From the NCBI GenBank assembly GCA_013388985.1, contig JACAEF010000040.1, positions 1 to 64,000 of the forward strand: a stretch of 64,000 bases of DNA, given 5' to 3'. Shown here in pieces: positions 27,976 to 38,846 of this stretch; the stretch's first letter is position 1; each line of letters begins with the position of its first letter. Position numbers and translations under genes: made by a program. The DNA is from Rhodocyclaceae bacterium (GTDB lineage Bacteria > Pseudomonadota > Gammaproteobacteria > Burkholderiales > Rhodocyclaceae). Under the pieces are notes generated by a model. The model saw only the letters and a program-made list of their open reading frames with translations, did no database searches and had not been told where the DNA came from.

Positions 27976-28135
27976 GCCAATCCTCCTGTGATCGTCTTTG
28001 TCGGTGAGTGTCGATCTGCCGATGCGGCCAAAGATAACACCGATCGTCGCGTATCGCGCGCATTGACTGAGCCGACGGCATGGTCTAGACAAAGATGAAG
28101 GGCATCGCGTTCACAACCGTTGATGGAGGGATAAC

Positions 28136-28630
28136 ATGCAGACTGTCATCGAGCCCGACGAGCGGGTGAGCAAGGAGCTCTCGATGGTGATCGAGGCGAT
28201 CGCCAATGATCCCGAGGGTACGGCGCCGGTGACGCTCGGTGTGGTGCGCGAACGGCTGCGGCAGACGCTGGCCGGCTTCGCCGAGGCCGAGCGGGTGCAC
28301 AGCTTCGGCGACGAAGAGTTGCTCAGCGCCGAAGTCGATGCGCTGATCGACGAGTATGGCGAGGAGGCGCTCGCCACCGAGCTGGTCAGCGTCAAGGCCA
28401 GCGAGGAACTGTCGAGCGTGATCGAAACCCTGCTCGACGAGCGCGACGAGGATGTCGTGCCGACGCTCGGCGAGGTGCGCGAGGCGATGCAGGCAGGGCT
28501 GGTGGCCAGGCTCGTCGGCGCCGGGCGGCTCGAAGCCGAGGACGAGCAGGCGCTCGATGCCGAGATCGATGCGCTGATCGAGCGCCTGGGCGAGGACGAG
28601 CCGGCGGAGAACGTGCTGCGCTATGAATGA
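28136..28630 (+). CDS. Acidic protein made of two tandem repeats, unknown function
   Basis: Soluble, highly acidic protein of 164 residues with TGGAGGG directly before ATG 28136. It is an internal duplication: residues about 12-76 (SKELSMVIEAI ... VDALIDEYGEE) align with about 89-154 (SEELSSVIETL ... IDALIERLGED), including the shared TLG(V/E)VRE block. Mostly helical by composition. I recognise no family. It stands alone between two minus-strand groups. Confidence 0.75.
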   Translation: MQTVIEPDERVSKELSMVIEAIANDPEGTAPVTLGVVRERLRQTLAGFAEAERVHSFGDEELLSAEVDALIDEYGEEALATELVSVKASEELSSVIETLLDERDEDVVPTLGEVREAMQAGLVARLVGAGRLEAEDEQALDAEIDALIERLGEDEPAENVLRYE

Positions 28631-28720
28631 CGCGAAAGATTAGCGTGAAACGCCTTACATGCCGATCGCTGTCTCAGTCGTTTCATCGGCTGTGGGTGGC
28701 CCGAGGTCGGCGATGCGGCG

Positions 28721-29971
28721 TTAGCTGCGGTAATCGGCATTGATCTTCACGTAATCGTAGCTGAGGTCGCAGGTCCACACCTGCGCGGTGTGGCTGCCGC
28801 GGCCGAGATCGACGCGCACGCGGATCTCGGCGGCTTTCATGATGCGCGCGCCGTCTTCTTCACGATAGCTCATTGCCCGTCCGCCGTTTTCGGCGACGAG
28901 CACTTCCTCGCCATTGCTGCCGAGCCAGACCTTCACCTTGCTGTCGTCGAGATCGGCGAGGCCGGGATCGTTGTTCCAGGCATAGCCGATCGCAGCGAGG
29001 ATGCGGCCGAGGTTGGGATCGGAGGCGAAAAAGGCGGTCTTCACCAGCGGCGAATGGCCGATCGCATAGCCGACCGCCTTGCATTCCCCGCGGCTGCGGC
29101 CGCCGGTGACGAGGATCTCGATGTATTTGCTCGCCCCTTCGCCGTCGCGCACGATCGCCTGCGCGAGCTCGCGCGCGACGTCGATCACGGCCTGCTTGAA
29201 TTCGCCCCAGCCCGGCGCGTCGACGCTTTCGAACTTCGCCGGCCCACGGCCGGTGGCGATCAGCACGAAGGAATCGTTGGTCGAGGTGTCGCCATCGACG
29301 GTGATGCAGTTGAAGGATTCGTCGGCCGCTTCCTTGACGAGGCGGTCGAGCATCGGCTGGCTGACCGCCGCGTCGGTGGCGACGAAGCCGAGCATCGTCG
29401 CCATGTTCGGGCGGATCATGCCGGCGCCCTTGGCGATGCCGGTGATCACCACTGCCGTGTCGCCAGCGCCGATTTTGCGCGAGGCGGCCTTGGCGACGGT
29501 ATCGGTGGTCATGATCGCGTGCGCGGCATCAAACCAGCCGTCGGCCTTCAATGCCGAGAGGGCTGCCGGCAGACCGGCCTTCAGGCGCTCGACCGGCAGC
29601 GGTTCGAGGATCACGCCGGTGGAAAAAGGCAGCACCTGGGAGGCAGCCAGGTCCATCAGCTTCGCCACCGCGGCGCAGGACTGTCGGGCGGCGACGAGCC
29701 CGGCCTCGCCGGTGCCGGCGTTGGCGATGCCGGTGTTGATCACCAGCGCGCGGATGCCCTCCTGCTTCAGGTGCTCGCGGCAGACCTGCACCGGGGCGGC
29801 GCAGAAGCGGTTCTGCGTGAATACCCCGGCGACCCGGCTGCCGGGGGCGAGCTCGATCAGCGTCAGGTCGCGGCGGTTGGCCTTGCGGATGCCAGCGGCG
29901 GCCGTGCCCAGGCGCACGCCGGCGACGGGGTGGAGTTGGTCGGGAGCGGGAGTGAGGTAATTGACGGGCAT
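28721..29971 (-). CDS. argJ: Bifunctional glutamate N-acetyltransferase / N-acetylglutamate synthase
   Basis: Transfers acetyl groups from N-acetylornithine to glutamate (arginine cycle) and may also make N-acetylglutamate. It has 416 residues. It self-cleaves at the Ala-Thr bond in [14 protein letters not shown], with Thr192 becoming the nucleophile of the beta chain. Residues about 166-173 (KIGAGDTA), shortly before this, are encoded by a dispersed-repeat copy. Start MPVNYLTP at 29971 lies one base after glnE. Confidence 0.96.
   Translation of the reverse strand: MPVNYLTPAPDQLHPVAGVRLGTAAAGIRKANRRDLTLIELAPGSRVAGVFTQNRFCAAPVQVCREHLKQEGIRALVINTGIANAGTGEAGLVAARQSCAAVAKLMDLAASQVLPFSTGVILEPLPVERLKAGLPAALSALKADGWFDAAHAIMTTDTVAKAASRKIGAGDTAVVITGIAKGAGMIRPNMATMLGFVATDAAVSQPMLDRLVKEAADESFNCITVDGDTSTNDSFVLIATGRGPAKFESVDAPGWGEFKQAVIDVARELAQAIVRDGEGASKYIEILVTGGRSRGECKAVGYAIGHSPLVKTAFFASDPNLGRILAAIGYAWNNDPGLADLDDSKVKVWLGSNGEEVLVAENGGRAMSYREEDGARIMKAAEIRVRVDLGRGSHTAQVWTCDLSYDYVKINADYRS
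29452..29476 (+). repeat. Dispersed 25-bp repeat, copy 3 (inside argJ)
   Basis: CTGCCGT, GTC, GCCAGCGCCGATTTT on the plus strand; coding strand of argJ reads KIGAGDTA, almost the same peptide and frame as in trpC (KVGAGDTA). Two positions differ from the commonest form (C at position 1, T in GAYTTT). Confidence 0.8.
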
Positions 29972-29972
29972 C

Positions 29973-32624
29973 TCATGAGTCTCCAAAGACGTGTTTCCAG
30001 AGCGCGCGCACCGCGGCGATGCGCGCGGCGAGCGGCGCGGCCTCGACACGGCTGTCGAGGTTGTTCAGACGCAGCTTGTGTTGCAGGCGGCGGTATTCGC
30101 GATAGGCCTCGCGCGCGGCCTCGGCCAGCTCGGCGGGAATCAGGCCGCAGTCTGCGGCGATCTTCAACAGCGCGATGTTGCCAAGGTTGCCGGTGAGCTG
30201 CGGATAGTCGCAGGCGTAGCCGAGGACCAGGTATTGGACGATGAACTCGACATCGACGAGGCCGCCGAAATCGTGCTTGAGGTCGAACAGCTCCGATGCG
30301 CCCCGGGTGCCGAGGTTCTCGTGCATCTTGCGGCGCATCGCCAGCACCTCCTCGCGCAGCCGCGCGCGGTCGCGGCGCTGGCAGAGGATATCGCGGCGGA
30401 TGGCCTCGAAGGCTTCGCCGATCCTCGTATCGCCGGCGACGAAGCGGGCGCGCGTGAGCGCCTGATGTTCCCACACCCAGGCGCTCATCTGCTGGTATTT
30501 GCGGAAGGCTTCGAGCGAGCAGGCGACCAGGCCGGCATCGCCGTTCGGTCTGAGGCGCAGGTCGGTCTCGAACAGGATGCCGGCGGCGGTGCGCGTCGAC
30601 AGCCAGCTGGTGAGCCGCGTGGCGAGCTTGGCGTAGATGCCGGCGGCATCGGGATGCGGATCGTCGAACAGATAGACGAGATCGAGGTCGGAGGCGTAGC
30701 CGAGCTCCTTGCCGCCGAGCTTGCCGTAGCCGATCACCGCGAAGGCCGGCGTCTCGCGATGCTTCTTCAGCAGTTTGCGCCAGGCCAGTTCGAGGGCGCG
30801 GCCGACGAGGATGTCGGCCAGCTCGGAAAGATGGTCGGAGAGCCGCTCGACGGTCAGCAGGCCGGCGATGTCCTGGGCGAGCAGGCGGAACACCTGGGCA
30901 TGATGCGCTTCGCGCAACGCGTCCATCTGCGCCTCGGTATCCGGCTCCAGCGCGTCGGTCTGCTCGGTGAGCTGCTGGCGGAAGGCGGGCCAGTCGGGCG
31001 CCATCTGCAGCAGGCGCGGGTCGAGCAGCTCGTCGAGCAGGATCGGATGGCTGAGCAGATATTCCGCCGCCCAGGACGAAGCGCTGACGATCTTCGCCAC
31101 CTGTTCGAGCGCCTGCGGATATTGCAGCAGCAGGGCCAGGTAGGCAGCGCGCCGGCCTATCGCTTCGAGCAGGTCGAGCATGCGCGAGAGCGTCGCATCC
31201 GGGTTCGGCATCGCAGCGGCGGCTTGGATGACGCGGGGCACGAGGGCGTCGAAACGGTTGCGCGCCTGCTCGCCCATCTGCTGGTAACGCGTGCCGCCGC
31301 GGATCGCGGCGAGTCGCGCGCACAGGGGTGCCGGGTCGCGAAAGCCGAGTTTTTCGAGTTCTCTCTCCTGGCCGCCGGCCTGGTGCCAGAGCGGGTCGAG
31401 CGCGTGGTTGCGCTCGTCGGGCGCGGCGAAGATCGCGGCGAAATGGCGCGCCACGTTCTGGCGGTGGTCGTCGAGTTCGGCGAGCAGCGCCGCGTAATCG
31501 CCAAAGCCCATCGCCTGGGCAACGCGCTGCTGGTCGTCCGCGTTTTCGGGCAGCGCGTGGGTCTGGGCATCGTCGAGGTATTGCAGGCGATGTTCGAGGC
31601 GGCGCAGGAAGCGGTAGGCGGCGGCCAGCTCGACGACCGCATCGAGTTCGAGCTGGCCGCGGTCGACCAGCCTTTTGAGCACTTCGAGCGTCGGCCTGAC
31701 TTGCAGCGCGGCATCGCGGCCGCCGCGGATCAGCTGGAACACCTGGGCGATGAACTCGATCTCGCGGATGCCGCCGGGGCCGAGCTTGATGTTCGTGGCC
31801 ATGTCCTTCTTCGCCACTTCGCGGCGGATCTGCGCATGCAGCTCGCGCATCGCCTCGATCGTGCCGAAGTCGAGGTACTTGCGGAACACGAAGGGCTGGC
31901 GGATCGCTTCGAGCTCGTCCCAGCGCGTGCCGGTGAGCGGGCGCGCCTTGATCCAGGCGTAGCGCTCCCATTCGCGGCCCTGGGTGTAGAAATAGTTTTC
32001 CAGCATCTCGAACGAGCAGACCAGCGGGCCGGAATCGCCGTTGGGCCGCAGCCGCATGTCGACGCGGAACACCTGGCCGTCACCGGTGATCTCGGCCAGT
32101 GCGTTGATGAGATTGCGGCCCAGCCGCGTGAAGAATTCGAAGTTGGAGATCGAACGACCCCCGTCCGTGTCGCCGTCCTCGGGATAGACGAAGATCAGGT
32201 CGATGTCCGACGAGACATTGAGCTCGCGGCCGCCGAGCTTGCCCATGCCGATGACGATCAGTTGCTGGCGTTCGCCCGCAGCGTTGCGCGGCTCGCCGTA
32301 GCGGCCGACCAGCGCGGCCTCGACGACCGAGAGCGCCGTGGCGATCGCCGTCTCGGCGGTCACCGTCATGCTCTCGACCACTTCGGCGAGATCGGCGCGG
32401 CCGCTGAGGTCGCGGCTGATGATGCGCGCCATCGCGCGTTGCTTGAGGCGCCGCAGCGCCGGCTTGAGGCTTTCTTCGTCGAGCGGCCGCTCGTTCAGCC
32501 AGGCTTTCGCCAAGGTCGCGGTCAGCGGCGCTTCGGCGCACAGTTCGTCCTGCAGTTCGGGGCGGGCTTGCAGCAGGCGGGCCAGATAGCGCGAGTATCC
32601 GGTGGGGGAGAGGGGCGGGGTCAT
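29973..32624 (-). CDS. glnE: Glutamine synthetase adenylyltransferase/deadenylase
   Basis: Controls glutamine synthetase by adding and removing AMP in response to nitrogen signals via PII. The 883 residues hold two nucleotidyltransferase domains. One has [22 protein letters not shown] (about 145-170, deadenylase side), the other [23 protein letters not shown] (about 630-655, adenylase side), each followed by a helical GlnD/GlnE domain. It lies just upstream of argJ on the same strand and divergent from yhdP across 53 bases. Confidence 0.96.
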   Translation of the reverse strand: MTPPLSPTGYSRYLARLLQARPELQDELCAEAPLTATLAKAWLNERPLDEESLKPALRRLKQRAMARIISRDLSGRADLAEVVESMTVTAETAIATALSVVEAALVGRYGEPRNAAGERQQLIVIGMGKLGGRELNVSSDIDLIFVYPEDGDTDGGRSISNFEFFTRLGRNLINALAEITGDGQVFRVDMRLRPNGDSGPLVCSFEMLENYFYTQGREWERYAWIKARPLTGTRWDELEAIRQPFVFRKYLDFGTIEAMRELHAQIRREVAKKDMATNIKLGPGGIREIEFIAQVFQLIRGGRDAALQVRPTLEVLKRLVDRGQLELDAVVELAAAYRFLRRLEHRLQYLDDAQTHALPENADDQQRVAQAMGFGDYAALLAELDDHRQNVARHFAAIFAAPDERNHALDPLWHQAGGQERELEKLGFRDPAPLCARLAAIRGGTRYQQMGEQARNRFDALVPRVIQAAAAMPNPDATLSRMLDLLEAIGRRAAYLALLLQYPQALEQVAKIVSASSWAAEYLLSHPILLDELLDPRLLQMAPDWPAFRQQLTEQTDALEPDTEAQMDALREAHHAQVFRLLAQDIAGLLTVERLSDHLSELADILVGRALELAWRKLLKKHRETPAFAVIGYGKLGGKELGYASDLDLVYLFDDPHPDAAGIYAKLATRLTSWLSTRTAAGILFETDLRLRPNGDAGLVACSLEAFRKYQQMSAWVWEHQALTRARFVAGDTRIGEAFEAIRRDILCQRRDRARLREEVLAMRRKMHENLGTRGASELFDLKHDFGGLVDVEFIVQYLVLGYACDYPQLTGNLGNIALLKIAADCGLIPAELAEAAREAYREYRRLQHKLRLNNLDSRVEAAPLAARIAAVRALWKHVFGDS

Positions 32625-32677
32625 GGATTAAAATCGGCGGCTCGGCATGCCATGCCATTCTAGACTGCCCCGACCCC

Positions 32678-35600
32678 TTGCCTGCGTTGTCTTTTCCTGT
32701 TCCCGGCATCCTCCGTACCCTGCTGCGCTGGAGCGGACGTCTCCTGCTGCTGCTGTATTTCGCCGCGGCGACGCTGATCCTGGTCGGTCGCCACTGGCTG
32801 ATGCCGGAGATCGACCGCTGGCGCGCGACGATCGAACGGCAGCTCTCCGAGTCCATCGGGCTGCCGGTCACCCTCGGCGAACTCTCCGCCGACTGGCCTG
32901 GGCTCCATCCGCACTTGAGCGTCGGCAAGCTGCGCGTGCATGATCGCACCGGCCGCGAGGCGCTGATGCTCGAACGCGTCGAGGCGGAGGTCGGCTGGAC
33001 CTCGCTGCTGTTTTTCGAGCCGCGCCTGCACCGTCTCGAGATCATCGCGCCCGTGCTCGAGATTCGCCGCGACGCGGCCGGCGCGATCTTCGTCGCCGGC
33101 CTGCCGGTGCGTGCCGAGGGCGATGGCGGCCTCATGGACTGGCTGCTCGAGCAATATCGCGTCGTCGTGCGCGATGCCCGCATCGTCTGGCGCGACGAGA
33201 TGCGCAACGCGCCGCCGCTCGAGTTCAGCCGGCTCGATTTCGAGCTGCGCAATCTCGGCCATCATCATAGCTTCGGCCTGGTGACCGAACCTTCCGGCGG
33301 ATTCGCGGCGCGCCTCGACCTGCGCGGCAATCTCAGCGGACGCAGCCTGAGCGAGCCCGCCGGCTGGTCCGGACAGCTGTATCTGGATGCGACGCAACTC
33401 GATCTCGCCGCGGCTAAGCCGTGGCTGACTTTGCCGCTGGAAATGTCCCAAGGCAGGGGCGATGCGCGCCTGTGGCTCGACTTCGCCGCTGCCCAGCCCA
33501 CCGCCGTAACGGCCGATCTGCGGCTCGCCGATCTCGATCTGCGGCTGCGACCCGACCTGCCGGCGCTCGCCTTGACGCACATCGAGGGACGCGTCGGCGC
33601 GCGCCGCACCCAGGATGGCTATGCCGGCGAGCTGAAGCACTTCAGCCTGGCGAGCGCGGAGGGCATCGCGCTGCCCGCCACCGATGCGAGCCTGCGCCTC
33701 AAGACCGACGCGCGCGGCGGCGAGTTCATCGCCAACCGGCTCGAGCTCGACCCGCTCGCGGCGCTGCGGGTCTTCCTGCCATTGCCGCAGCCCTTGCGCG
33801 ACCGCCTCGATGCGCTCGCGCCGCGCGGCGCGATCGCGAATTTCTCCCTGGCCTGGCAAGGCGCTACGGATGCGCCACGGGACTGGCGCATCCGCGGCGA
33901 TTTCGAAGACCTTGCGCTCGCGCCCTGGAAGACGCTGCCCGGTTTCAGTGGCGTTACCGGCCACCTCGAAGGCGACGACAAAACCGGCCGGCTCTCGCTC
34001 ACCGGCAGCGACGTCCGGCTCGAGTTGCCGGCGGTGTTCCCGGAGCCGACCCTGAAGCTCGGACGGCTCGAAGCGGAGATCGGCTGGCGCAAGAAGGACG
34101 GGGTCAGCGAGTTCCTCATCCAGCGCGCCAGTTTCAGCAACGACGATGCCAAGGGCGAAGCGGCCGGCAGCTATCGCTACACCGGGCAGGGGCCCGGCGA
34201 GATCGATCTGACGGCGAAGCTGCAGGATGCCGCGGGCGGCGCGGTCTGGCGCTATCTGCCCCGCGTGGTGAGCAAGGATGCGCGCGACTGGCTGCAGGCA
34301 GCGATCCAGGGCGGCCGCGCCGACGGCACGACGCTGCGGCTCAAGGGGCCGCTCTCGCAGTTCCCGTTCCGCGGCGGCAAGGGCGGCATCTTCCAGGTGA
34401 AGGGGGGGGTTCGCGGCGTCGGCCTCGACTATGCGCCGGGCTGGCCGCGCATCGACGGCATCGATGGCGAGCTGCTGTTCGAGAACGAGCGCATGCTGAT
34501 CCGCGCGCAGCGGGCGTCGATCATGGGCGTGGCGTTGCAGGACGTGCGCGCCGAGATTCCCGATCTCGAGGCGAGCGAGGAACAGCTCATCATCGCCGGA
34601 CGGGCGCAGGGCGAGACGCAGCGGTTCCTCGATTTCATCGAGGCCAGTCCGGTGGGCGGGCGCATCGATCACTTCACTGCGGGCATGGTCGCCCGCGGCA
34701 CGGGCACGCTCGATCTGAAGCTCTCGATGCCGTTGCGGCATGTGGCGAACACCCAGGTCGAAGGACGATACCGCTTTGCCGACAACCGGCTCGAAGTGCT
34801 GGAAGGCCTGCCGCCCTTCACCGAGGCGCAGGGCGAAGTCGCTTTCACCGCGGAACGCTTGCAGGCGAAGAACCTGCGCGCGCGCTTCCTCGATCAGCCG
34901 ATGACGCTCGACATCGCCACACTGGCTGGCGGCACGGTGCGCATCACCGCCGCCGGCAGCCTGGCGGCGAACGGCTTGCGTCGCCATTACGGCTGGCCGG
35001 CGCTCGACCATCTCTCGGGCGAGACGCCGTGGCGCGGCGTGCTGACCGTGAAGAAGCCGGCTGCCGAGTTGCGTCTCGAATCCGATCTGCGCGGCTTCGC
35101 CTCGAGCCTTCCCGAGCCGCTCAACAAGCCGGCGCTCAGCAGTCTGCCGCTCGTCGTGCAGGGGCGCATCGATGCGCAACGGGCGCAATGGCAGGCGACG
35201 CTGGGACGTATCGCCAGCCTCGCCATGCAACGGGCGAACGAGTCCTGGCGCGGCCGGCTGGCCATCGGCGAGAAGGCCACCGGACAAACGGCGGCGCTAC
35301 CGGCGCAGGGGCTCGCGCTGGTGATGAACCTGCCGCGGATCGATGCCGATCTCTGGCGCGGCCTGGCCAGAGACGGGGCGGGCGACGGCACGGGCGAAGC
35401 GTTGCCGCTGGCGAGCGTGGATCTGGCCAGTCCAGAGCTGCGTTTTCTGCACCGCGCCTTCCATGACGTGCATTTCCTCGCGATGCGCGACGAGGGCCGC
35501 TGGCGGTTGGGAGTGGACAGCCGCGAAGCGCAGGGCAGCCTGATTTGGGAGACGGCCGGTGCCGGCCGCATCAGCGGTCGTTTCGCTCGATTGCATCTGC

Positions 35601-36484
35601 CGGCCGGCGAGGGCGCGACGGAGCCCGAGGTGGATACGGATGCGGACATGAAGCGCGAAATGCCGGCGCTGGATCTCGTCATCGACAGTTTCCGCGTCGG
35701 CGAGAAGGCGCTCGGCGAACTCAAGCTCAAGGCGGAGAACCGGGCGGGCTCCTGGCGAGGAAAATTCGATTTGAGGAATGAGGCGGCCCGGCTGTCGGGC
35801 GAGGGGCGCTGGCAGCCGGGCCGCGCCGGTGCGGAGACGGCGCTCGCCTTCAAGCTGGATGTCGACAATGCGGAGAAACTGCTCGAGCGCCTGAAGCTGC
35901 CCGATGCGGTGCGGCGCGGCGAAGGAGCGATCGAAGGCGAGGTGCGCTGGACGGGTAGTCCCCTGGCCTTCGATCTGCCGAGTCTCGCGGGAAGCGTCAA
36001 GGTGGATTTCGGCAAGGGCCAGTTCAAGAAGCTCGAACCCGGCGTCGGCCGCCTGCTCGGCGTGCTCTCGCTGCAATCGCTGCCGCGCCGCATCACGCTC
36101 GATTTCCGCGACATCTTCAGCGAAGGCTTCGCGTTCGACAGCATCACGGGCGAAGCCGGGATCGGCAAAGGGGTGATGACGACCGACGAACTGCGCATCC
36201 AGGGGCCGGCCGCCAAGGTGCTGCTTTCCGGTCAGGTCGATCTCATCGCCGAAACCCAGAATCTGAAAGTGCGCGTGCAGCCGGCGATCGGCGAGTCGCT
36301 CGCGGTCGGTGCGATGCTCGCCCACCCGGTGGCGGGCGCCGTGGCCTGGGCCGCGCAGAAGGTGCTCAAGGACCCGCTCGACCAGATCTTCGCCTACGAA
36401 TACGCGGTGACCGGCAGCTGGAGCGATCCGCAGGTCGCCAAACTTACCCGACAACCGTCTGAAACGAAATCCAACCTGCCATGA
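32678..36484 (+). CDS. yhdP: YhdP-type AsmA-family protein
   Basis: Very long envelope protein (1268 residues) with an N-terminal membrane anchor at about 17-40 (LLLLLYFAAATLILV) and a long periplasmic beta-rich body typical of AsmA/YhdP bridge proteins. In E. coli these move phospholipids to the outer membrane. The C-terminal segment with KVLLSGQVDLIAETQNLKVRV and VAGAVAWAAQKVLKDPLDQIFAYEYAVTGSW is the conserved family end. Start is TTG 32678; the first ATG would delete the membrane anchor. Its stop overlaps the next ATG (ATGA). The yhdP-nitrilase-tldD order is common in proteobacteria. Confidence 0.93.
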   Translation: MPALSFPVPGILRTLLRWSGRLLLLLYFAAATLILVGRHWLMPEIDRWRATIERQLSESIGLPVTLGELSADWPGLHPHLSVGKLRVHDRTGREALMLERVEAEVGWTSLLFFEPRLHRLEIIAPVLEIRRDAAGAIFVAGLPVRAEGDGGLMDWLLEQYRVVVRDARIVWRDEMRNAPPLEFSRLDFELRNLGHHHSFGLVTEPSGGFAARLDLRGNLSGRSLSEPAGWSGQLYLDATQLDLAAAKPWLTLPLEMSQGRGDARLWLDFAAAQPTAVTADLRLADLDLRLRPDLPALALTHIEGRVGARRTQDGYAGELKHFSLASAEGIALPATDASLRLKTDARGGEFIANRLELDPLAALRVFLPLPQPLRDRLDALAPRGAIANFSLAWQGATDAPRDWRIRGDFEDLALAPWKTLPGFSGVTGHLEGDDKTGRLSLTGSDVRLELPAVFPEPTLKLGRLEAEIGWRKKDGVSEFLIQRASFSNDDAKGEAAGSYRYTGQGPGEIDLTAKLQDAAGGAVWRYLPRVVSKDARDWLQAAIQGGRADGTTLRLKGPLSQFPFRGGKGGIFQVKGGVRGVGLDYAPGWPRIDGIDGELLFENERMLIRAQRASIMGVALQDVRAEIPDLEASEEQLIIAGRAQGETQRFLDFIEASPVGGRIDHFTAGMVARGTGTLDLKLSMPLRHVANTQVEGRYRFADNRLEVLEGLPPFTEAQGEVAFTAERLQAKNLRARFLDQPMTLDIATLAGGTVRITAAGSLAANGLRRHYGWPALDHLSGETPWRGVLTVKKPAAELRLESDLRGFASSLPEPLNKPALSSLPLVVQGRIDAQRAQWQATLGRIASLAMQRANESWRGRLAIGEKATGQTAALPAQGLALVMNLPRIDADLWRGLARDGAGDGTGEALPLASVDLASPELRFLHRAFHDVHFLAMRDEGRWRLGVDSREAQGSLIWETAGAGRISGRFARLHLPAGEGATEPEVDTDADMKREMPALDLVIDSFRVGEKALGELKLKAENRAGSWRGKFDLRNEAARLSGEGRWQPGRAGAETALAFKLDVDNAEKLLERLKLPDAVRRGEGAIEGEVRWTGSPLAFDLPSLAGSVKVDFGKGQFKKLEPGVGRLLGVLSLQSLPRRITLDFRDIFSEGFAFDSITGEAGIGKGVMTTDELRIQGPAAKVLLSGQVDLIAETQNLKVRVQPAIGESLAVGAMLAHPVAGAVAWAAQKVLKDPLDQIFAYEYAVTGSWSDPQVAKLTRQPSETKSNLP

Positions 36485-37290
36485 CCGAATGCTGCCGCAT
36501 TGCCGCCGTGCAGATGATCTCGACGCCCGAGCTCGCCGCCAATCTCGCCACCGCCGGACGGCTGGTCGCCGAGGCGGCCGGGCGGGGCGCTCGGCTCGTG
36601 GCCCTGCCCGAATACTTCCCGATCATCGGCGGCTCTGATGCCGACCGCCTCGCGGTGCGCGAAGCCGAGGGTAGCGGGCCGATCCAGGAATTCCTCGCCG
36701 AGACGGCAGCGCGGCACGGCCTCTGGCTCGTCGGCGGCTCAATTCCGCTGATGGCGCAGAATCCGGCGAAATTGCGCAACAGCTGCCTGGTCTTCGATCC
36801 CATGGGCCGGCGCGTCGCGCGCTACGACAAGATCCACCTGTTCGGCTTCCAGAAGGGCGCGGAGCGCTACGACGAGGCGGAGACCATCGAGGCCGGTCCG
36901 GCCGAGCCGGTCGCCTGCGATGCGCTGGGCCTGCGCATCGGGCTGGGCATCTGCTACGACCTGCGCTTTCCCGAACTGTTCCGGGCGCTGGCGCCACTCG
37001 ACCTGATCGTGCTGCCGGCGGCCTTCACCGACACGACCGGCCGGGCGCACTGGGAACTGCTGCTGCGGGCGCGTGCCGTCGAGAACCAGTGCTATGTGCT
37101 CGCCGCGGCGCAGGGCGGGCGTCACCCCACCGGCCGTATCACCCATGGTCACAGCATGATCGTCGATCCCTGGGGCGGGGTCGTGGCACGGATGGAATAC
37201 GGCGAAGGCGTGGTGCTCGCCGAGCTCGATCCGGCGCGCATCGCCGAAGTGCGGGCGAGCCTGCCGGCCCTGGCCCATAGAAGACTGTAA
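36481..37290 (+). CDS. Carbon-nitrogen hydrolase, Nit1/YbeM-like
   Basis: Nitrilase-superfamily amidase of 269 residues with the catalytic triad Glu44 (ALPEYF), Lys118 (RYDKIHLF) and Cys159 ([12 protein letters not shown]). Relatives of this branch hydrolyse deaminated glutathione as metabolite repair, a likely role here by similarity. Translationally coupled to yhdP through an ATGA overlap and followed by tldD after a 67-base gap that holds a dispersed repeat. Confidence 0.93.
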   Translation: MTECCRIAAVQMISTPELAANLATAGRLVAEAAGRGARLVALPEYFPIIGGSDADRLAVREAEGSGPIQEFLAETAARHGLWLVGGSIPLMAQNPAKLRNSCLVFDPMGRRVARYDKIHLFGFQKGAERYDEAETIEAGPAEPVACDALGLRIGLGICYDLRFPELFRALAPLDLIVLPAAFTDTTGRAHWELLLRARAVENQCYVLAAAQGGRHPTGRITHGHSMIVDPWGGVVARMEYGEGVVLAELDPARIAEVRASLPALAHRRL

Positions 37291-37310
37291 ACTCGCCCCC
37301 ATATCCGGTA

Positions 37311-37335
37311 AAAATCGGCGCTGGCGAGACGGCAG
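37311..37335 (-). repeat. Dispersed 25-bp repeat, copy 4 (nitrilase-tldD gap)
   Basis: On the minus strand reads CTGCCGT, CTC, GCCAGCGCCGATTTT. Intergenic; its A-rich end lies just beside GGTAAAAAT, which could serve as part of a -10 element for tldD. Confidence 0.8.
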
Positions 37336-37357
37336 CGCATCACCGACACCGACCCCC

Positions 37358-38803
37358 ATGACGACAGAGACCCATTTCCACACTGCCGAGCAGCATCTGC
37401 TGACGCCTTACGATCTGAGTCCATCACGACTGGCCGTCGTGTTCGGCGAACTGTATGGCCACCGGATCGATTACGCCGATCTGTATTTCCAGTATGCGCG
37501 CTCCGAGGCCTGGAGCCTCGAGGAAGGCATCGTCAAGTCCGGCAGCTTCAACATCGAGCAGGGCGTCGGCGTGCGCGCGATCAGTAATGAAAAAACCGCC
37601 TTCGCCTATTCCGACGACATCAGCCTGCCGGCGCTCTGCGACGCGGCGCGAGCCGTGCGCGCGATCGCTGCGGCCGGCGGTGGCGGCAGCCTGCCGCGAC
37701 TCAAGCGCCATCCGGTCGCGCCGCTGTATGCGCCTGCCGACCCGCTCGCCTCCTTGCCCGATGCGGAAAAGGTGCGCCTGCTCGAACGCCTCGAAAGCTT
37801 CGCGCGCGCGCTCGACCCGCGCGTCACGCAGGTGATGGCGCACATTGCCGGCAGCTGGGAGACGATCCTCGTGGCGCGCTCCGATGGCCGTCTGGCGGCC
37901 GACGTGCGGCCGCTCTCGCGCGTCTCGATCACCGTCATCCTCGAAGAAAACGGGCGGCGCGAGCAGGGATCAAGCGGCGGCGGCGGTCGTTTCGACTACG
38001 GCTACTTCACTGACGAGGTGTTGAAGGACTACGCGGAAAAGGCCATCCACCAGGCGCGCGTGAATCTCGGCGCCGCGGCGGCGCCGGCGGGCGAGATGAC
38101 CGTGGTGCTCGGCCCCGGCTGGCCGGGCATCCTGCTCCATGAAGCGATCGGCCACGGCCTCGAAGGCGACTTCAACCGCAAGGGCAGTTCCGCATTTTCT
38201 GGGCGTATTGGCGAGCGCGTCGCGGCGCAGGGCGTGACGGTCGTCGACGATGGCAGCCTCCCGAACCGGCGCGGCTCGCTGTCGGTGGATGACGAAGGGA
38301 ATCCGACGCAGCGCACCGTGCTGATCGAAGACGGCATCCTGGTCGGCTACCTGCAGGACACGCTCAATGCGCGCCTGATGGGTGCCGCGCCGACCGGCAA
38401 CGGCCGGCGCGAATCCTTCGCCCATCTGCCGATCCCGCGCATGACCAACACGATGATGGAAGCCGGCGAGATGGATCCGCAGGAGATCATCGCCTCGGTG
38501 AAGAAGGGCCTGTATGCCGCCAACTTCGGCGGCGGCCAGGTCGACATCACCAGCGGCAAGTTCGTCTTCTCCGCCGCCGAGGCCTACCTGATCGAGAACG
38601 GCAGGATCACCCGGCCCGTCAAGGGCGCCACCCTGATCGGCAACGGCCCGGACGTGCTCACGCGCGTGTCGATGATCGGCAACGACCTCGCGCTCGATCC
38701 GGGCGTGGGCACCTGCGGCAAGGAAGGCCAGAGCGTGCCGGTCGGCGTTGGCCAGCCGACGGTGAGGATCGACGGCATGACCGTCGGCGGCACGGGCGGA
38801 TGA
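37358..38803 (+). CDS. tldD: Metalloprotease TldD
   Basis: TldD/PmbA-family zinc protease subunit of 481 residues, which with TldE processes peptides such as microcins and degrades unfolded peptides. The HExxxH zinc motif is HEAIGH (about 261-266) inside [20 protein letters not shown], and the late [16 protein letters not shown] is typical. The partner tldE/pmbA is not in this window. Confidence 0.96.
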   Translation: MTTETHFHTAEQHLLTPYDLSPSRLAVVFGELYGHRIDYADLYFQYARSEAWSLEEGIVKSGSFNIEQGVGVRAISNEKTAFAYSDDISLPALCDAARAVRAIAAAGGGGSLPRLKRHPVAPLYAPADPLASLPDAEKVRLLERLESFARALDPRVTQVMAHIAGSWETILVARSDGRLAADVRPLSRVSITVILEENGRREQGSSGGGGRFDYGYFTDEVLKDYAEKAIHQARVNLGAAAAPAGEMTVVLGPGWPGILLHEAIGHGLEGDFNRKGSSAFSGRIGERVAAQGVTVVDDGSLPNRRGSLSVDDEGNPTQRTVLIEDGILVGYLQDTLNARLMGAAPTGNGRRESFAHLPIPRMTNTMMEAGEMDPQEIIASVKKGLYAANFGGGQVDITSGKFVFSAAEAYLIENGRITRPVKGATLIGNGPDVLTRVSMIGNDLALDPGVGTCGKEGQSVPVGVGQPTVRIDGMTVGGTGG

Positions 38804-38846
38804 TGCGCTGCGGTAGAATGACCTGGTTCTGCATCAGGCCAGGATC

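Noticed and set aside
32632-32650. AAAATCGGCG before yhdP as a degenerate repeat copy
   Set aside because: The match ends after ten bases and the same string could be a -10-like region; too weak to count.
29991-32663. 890-residue open frame on the plus strand across glnE
   Set aside because: It is the antisense shadow of glnE, a side effect of GC-rich codon use; the glnE frame has clear nucleotidyltransferase motifs.
32660-35287. 875-residue minus-strand open frame across yhdP
   Set aside because: Antisense shadow of yhdP with low-complexity Arg/Glu/Ala composition and no family motif.
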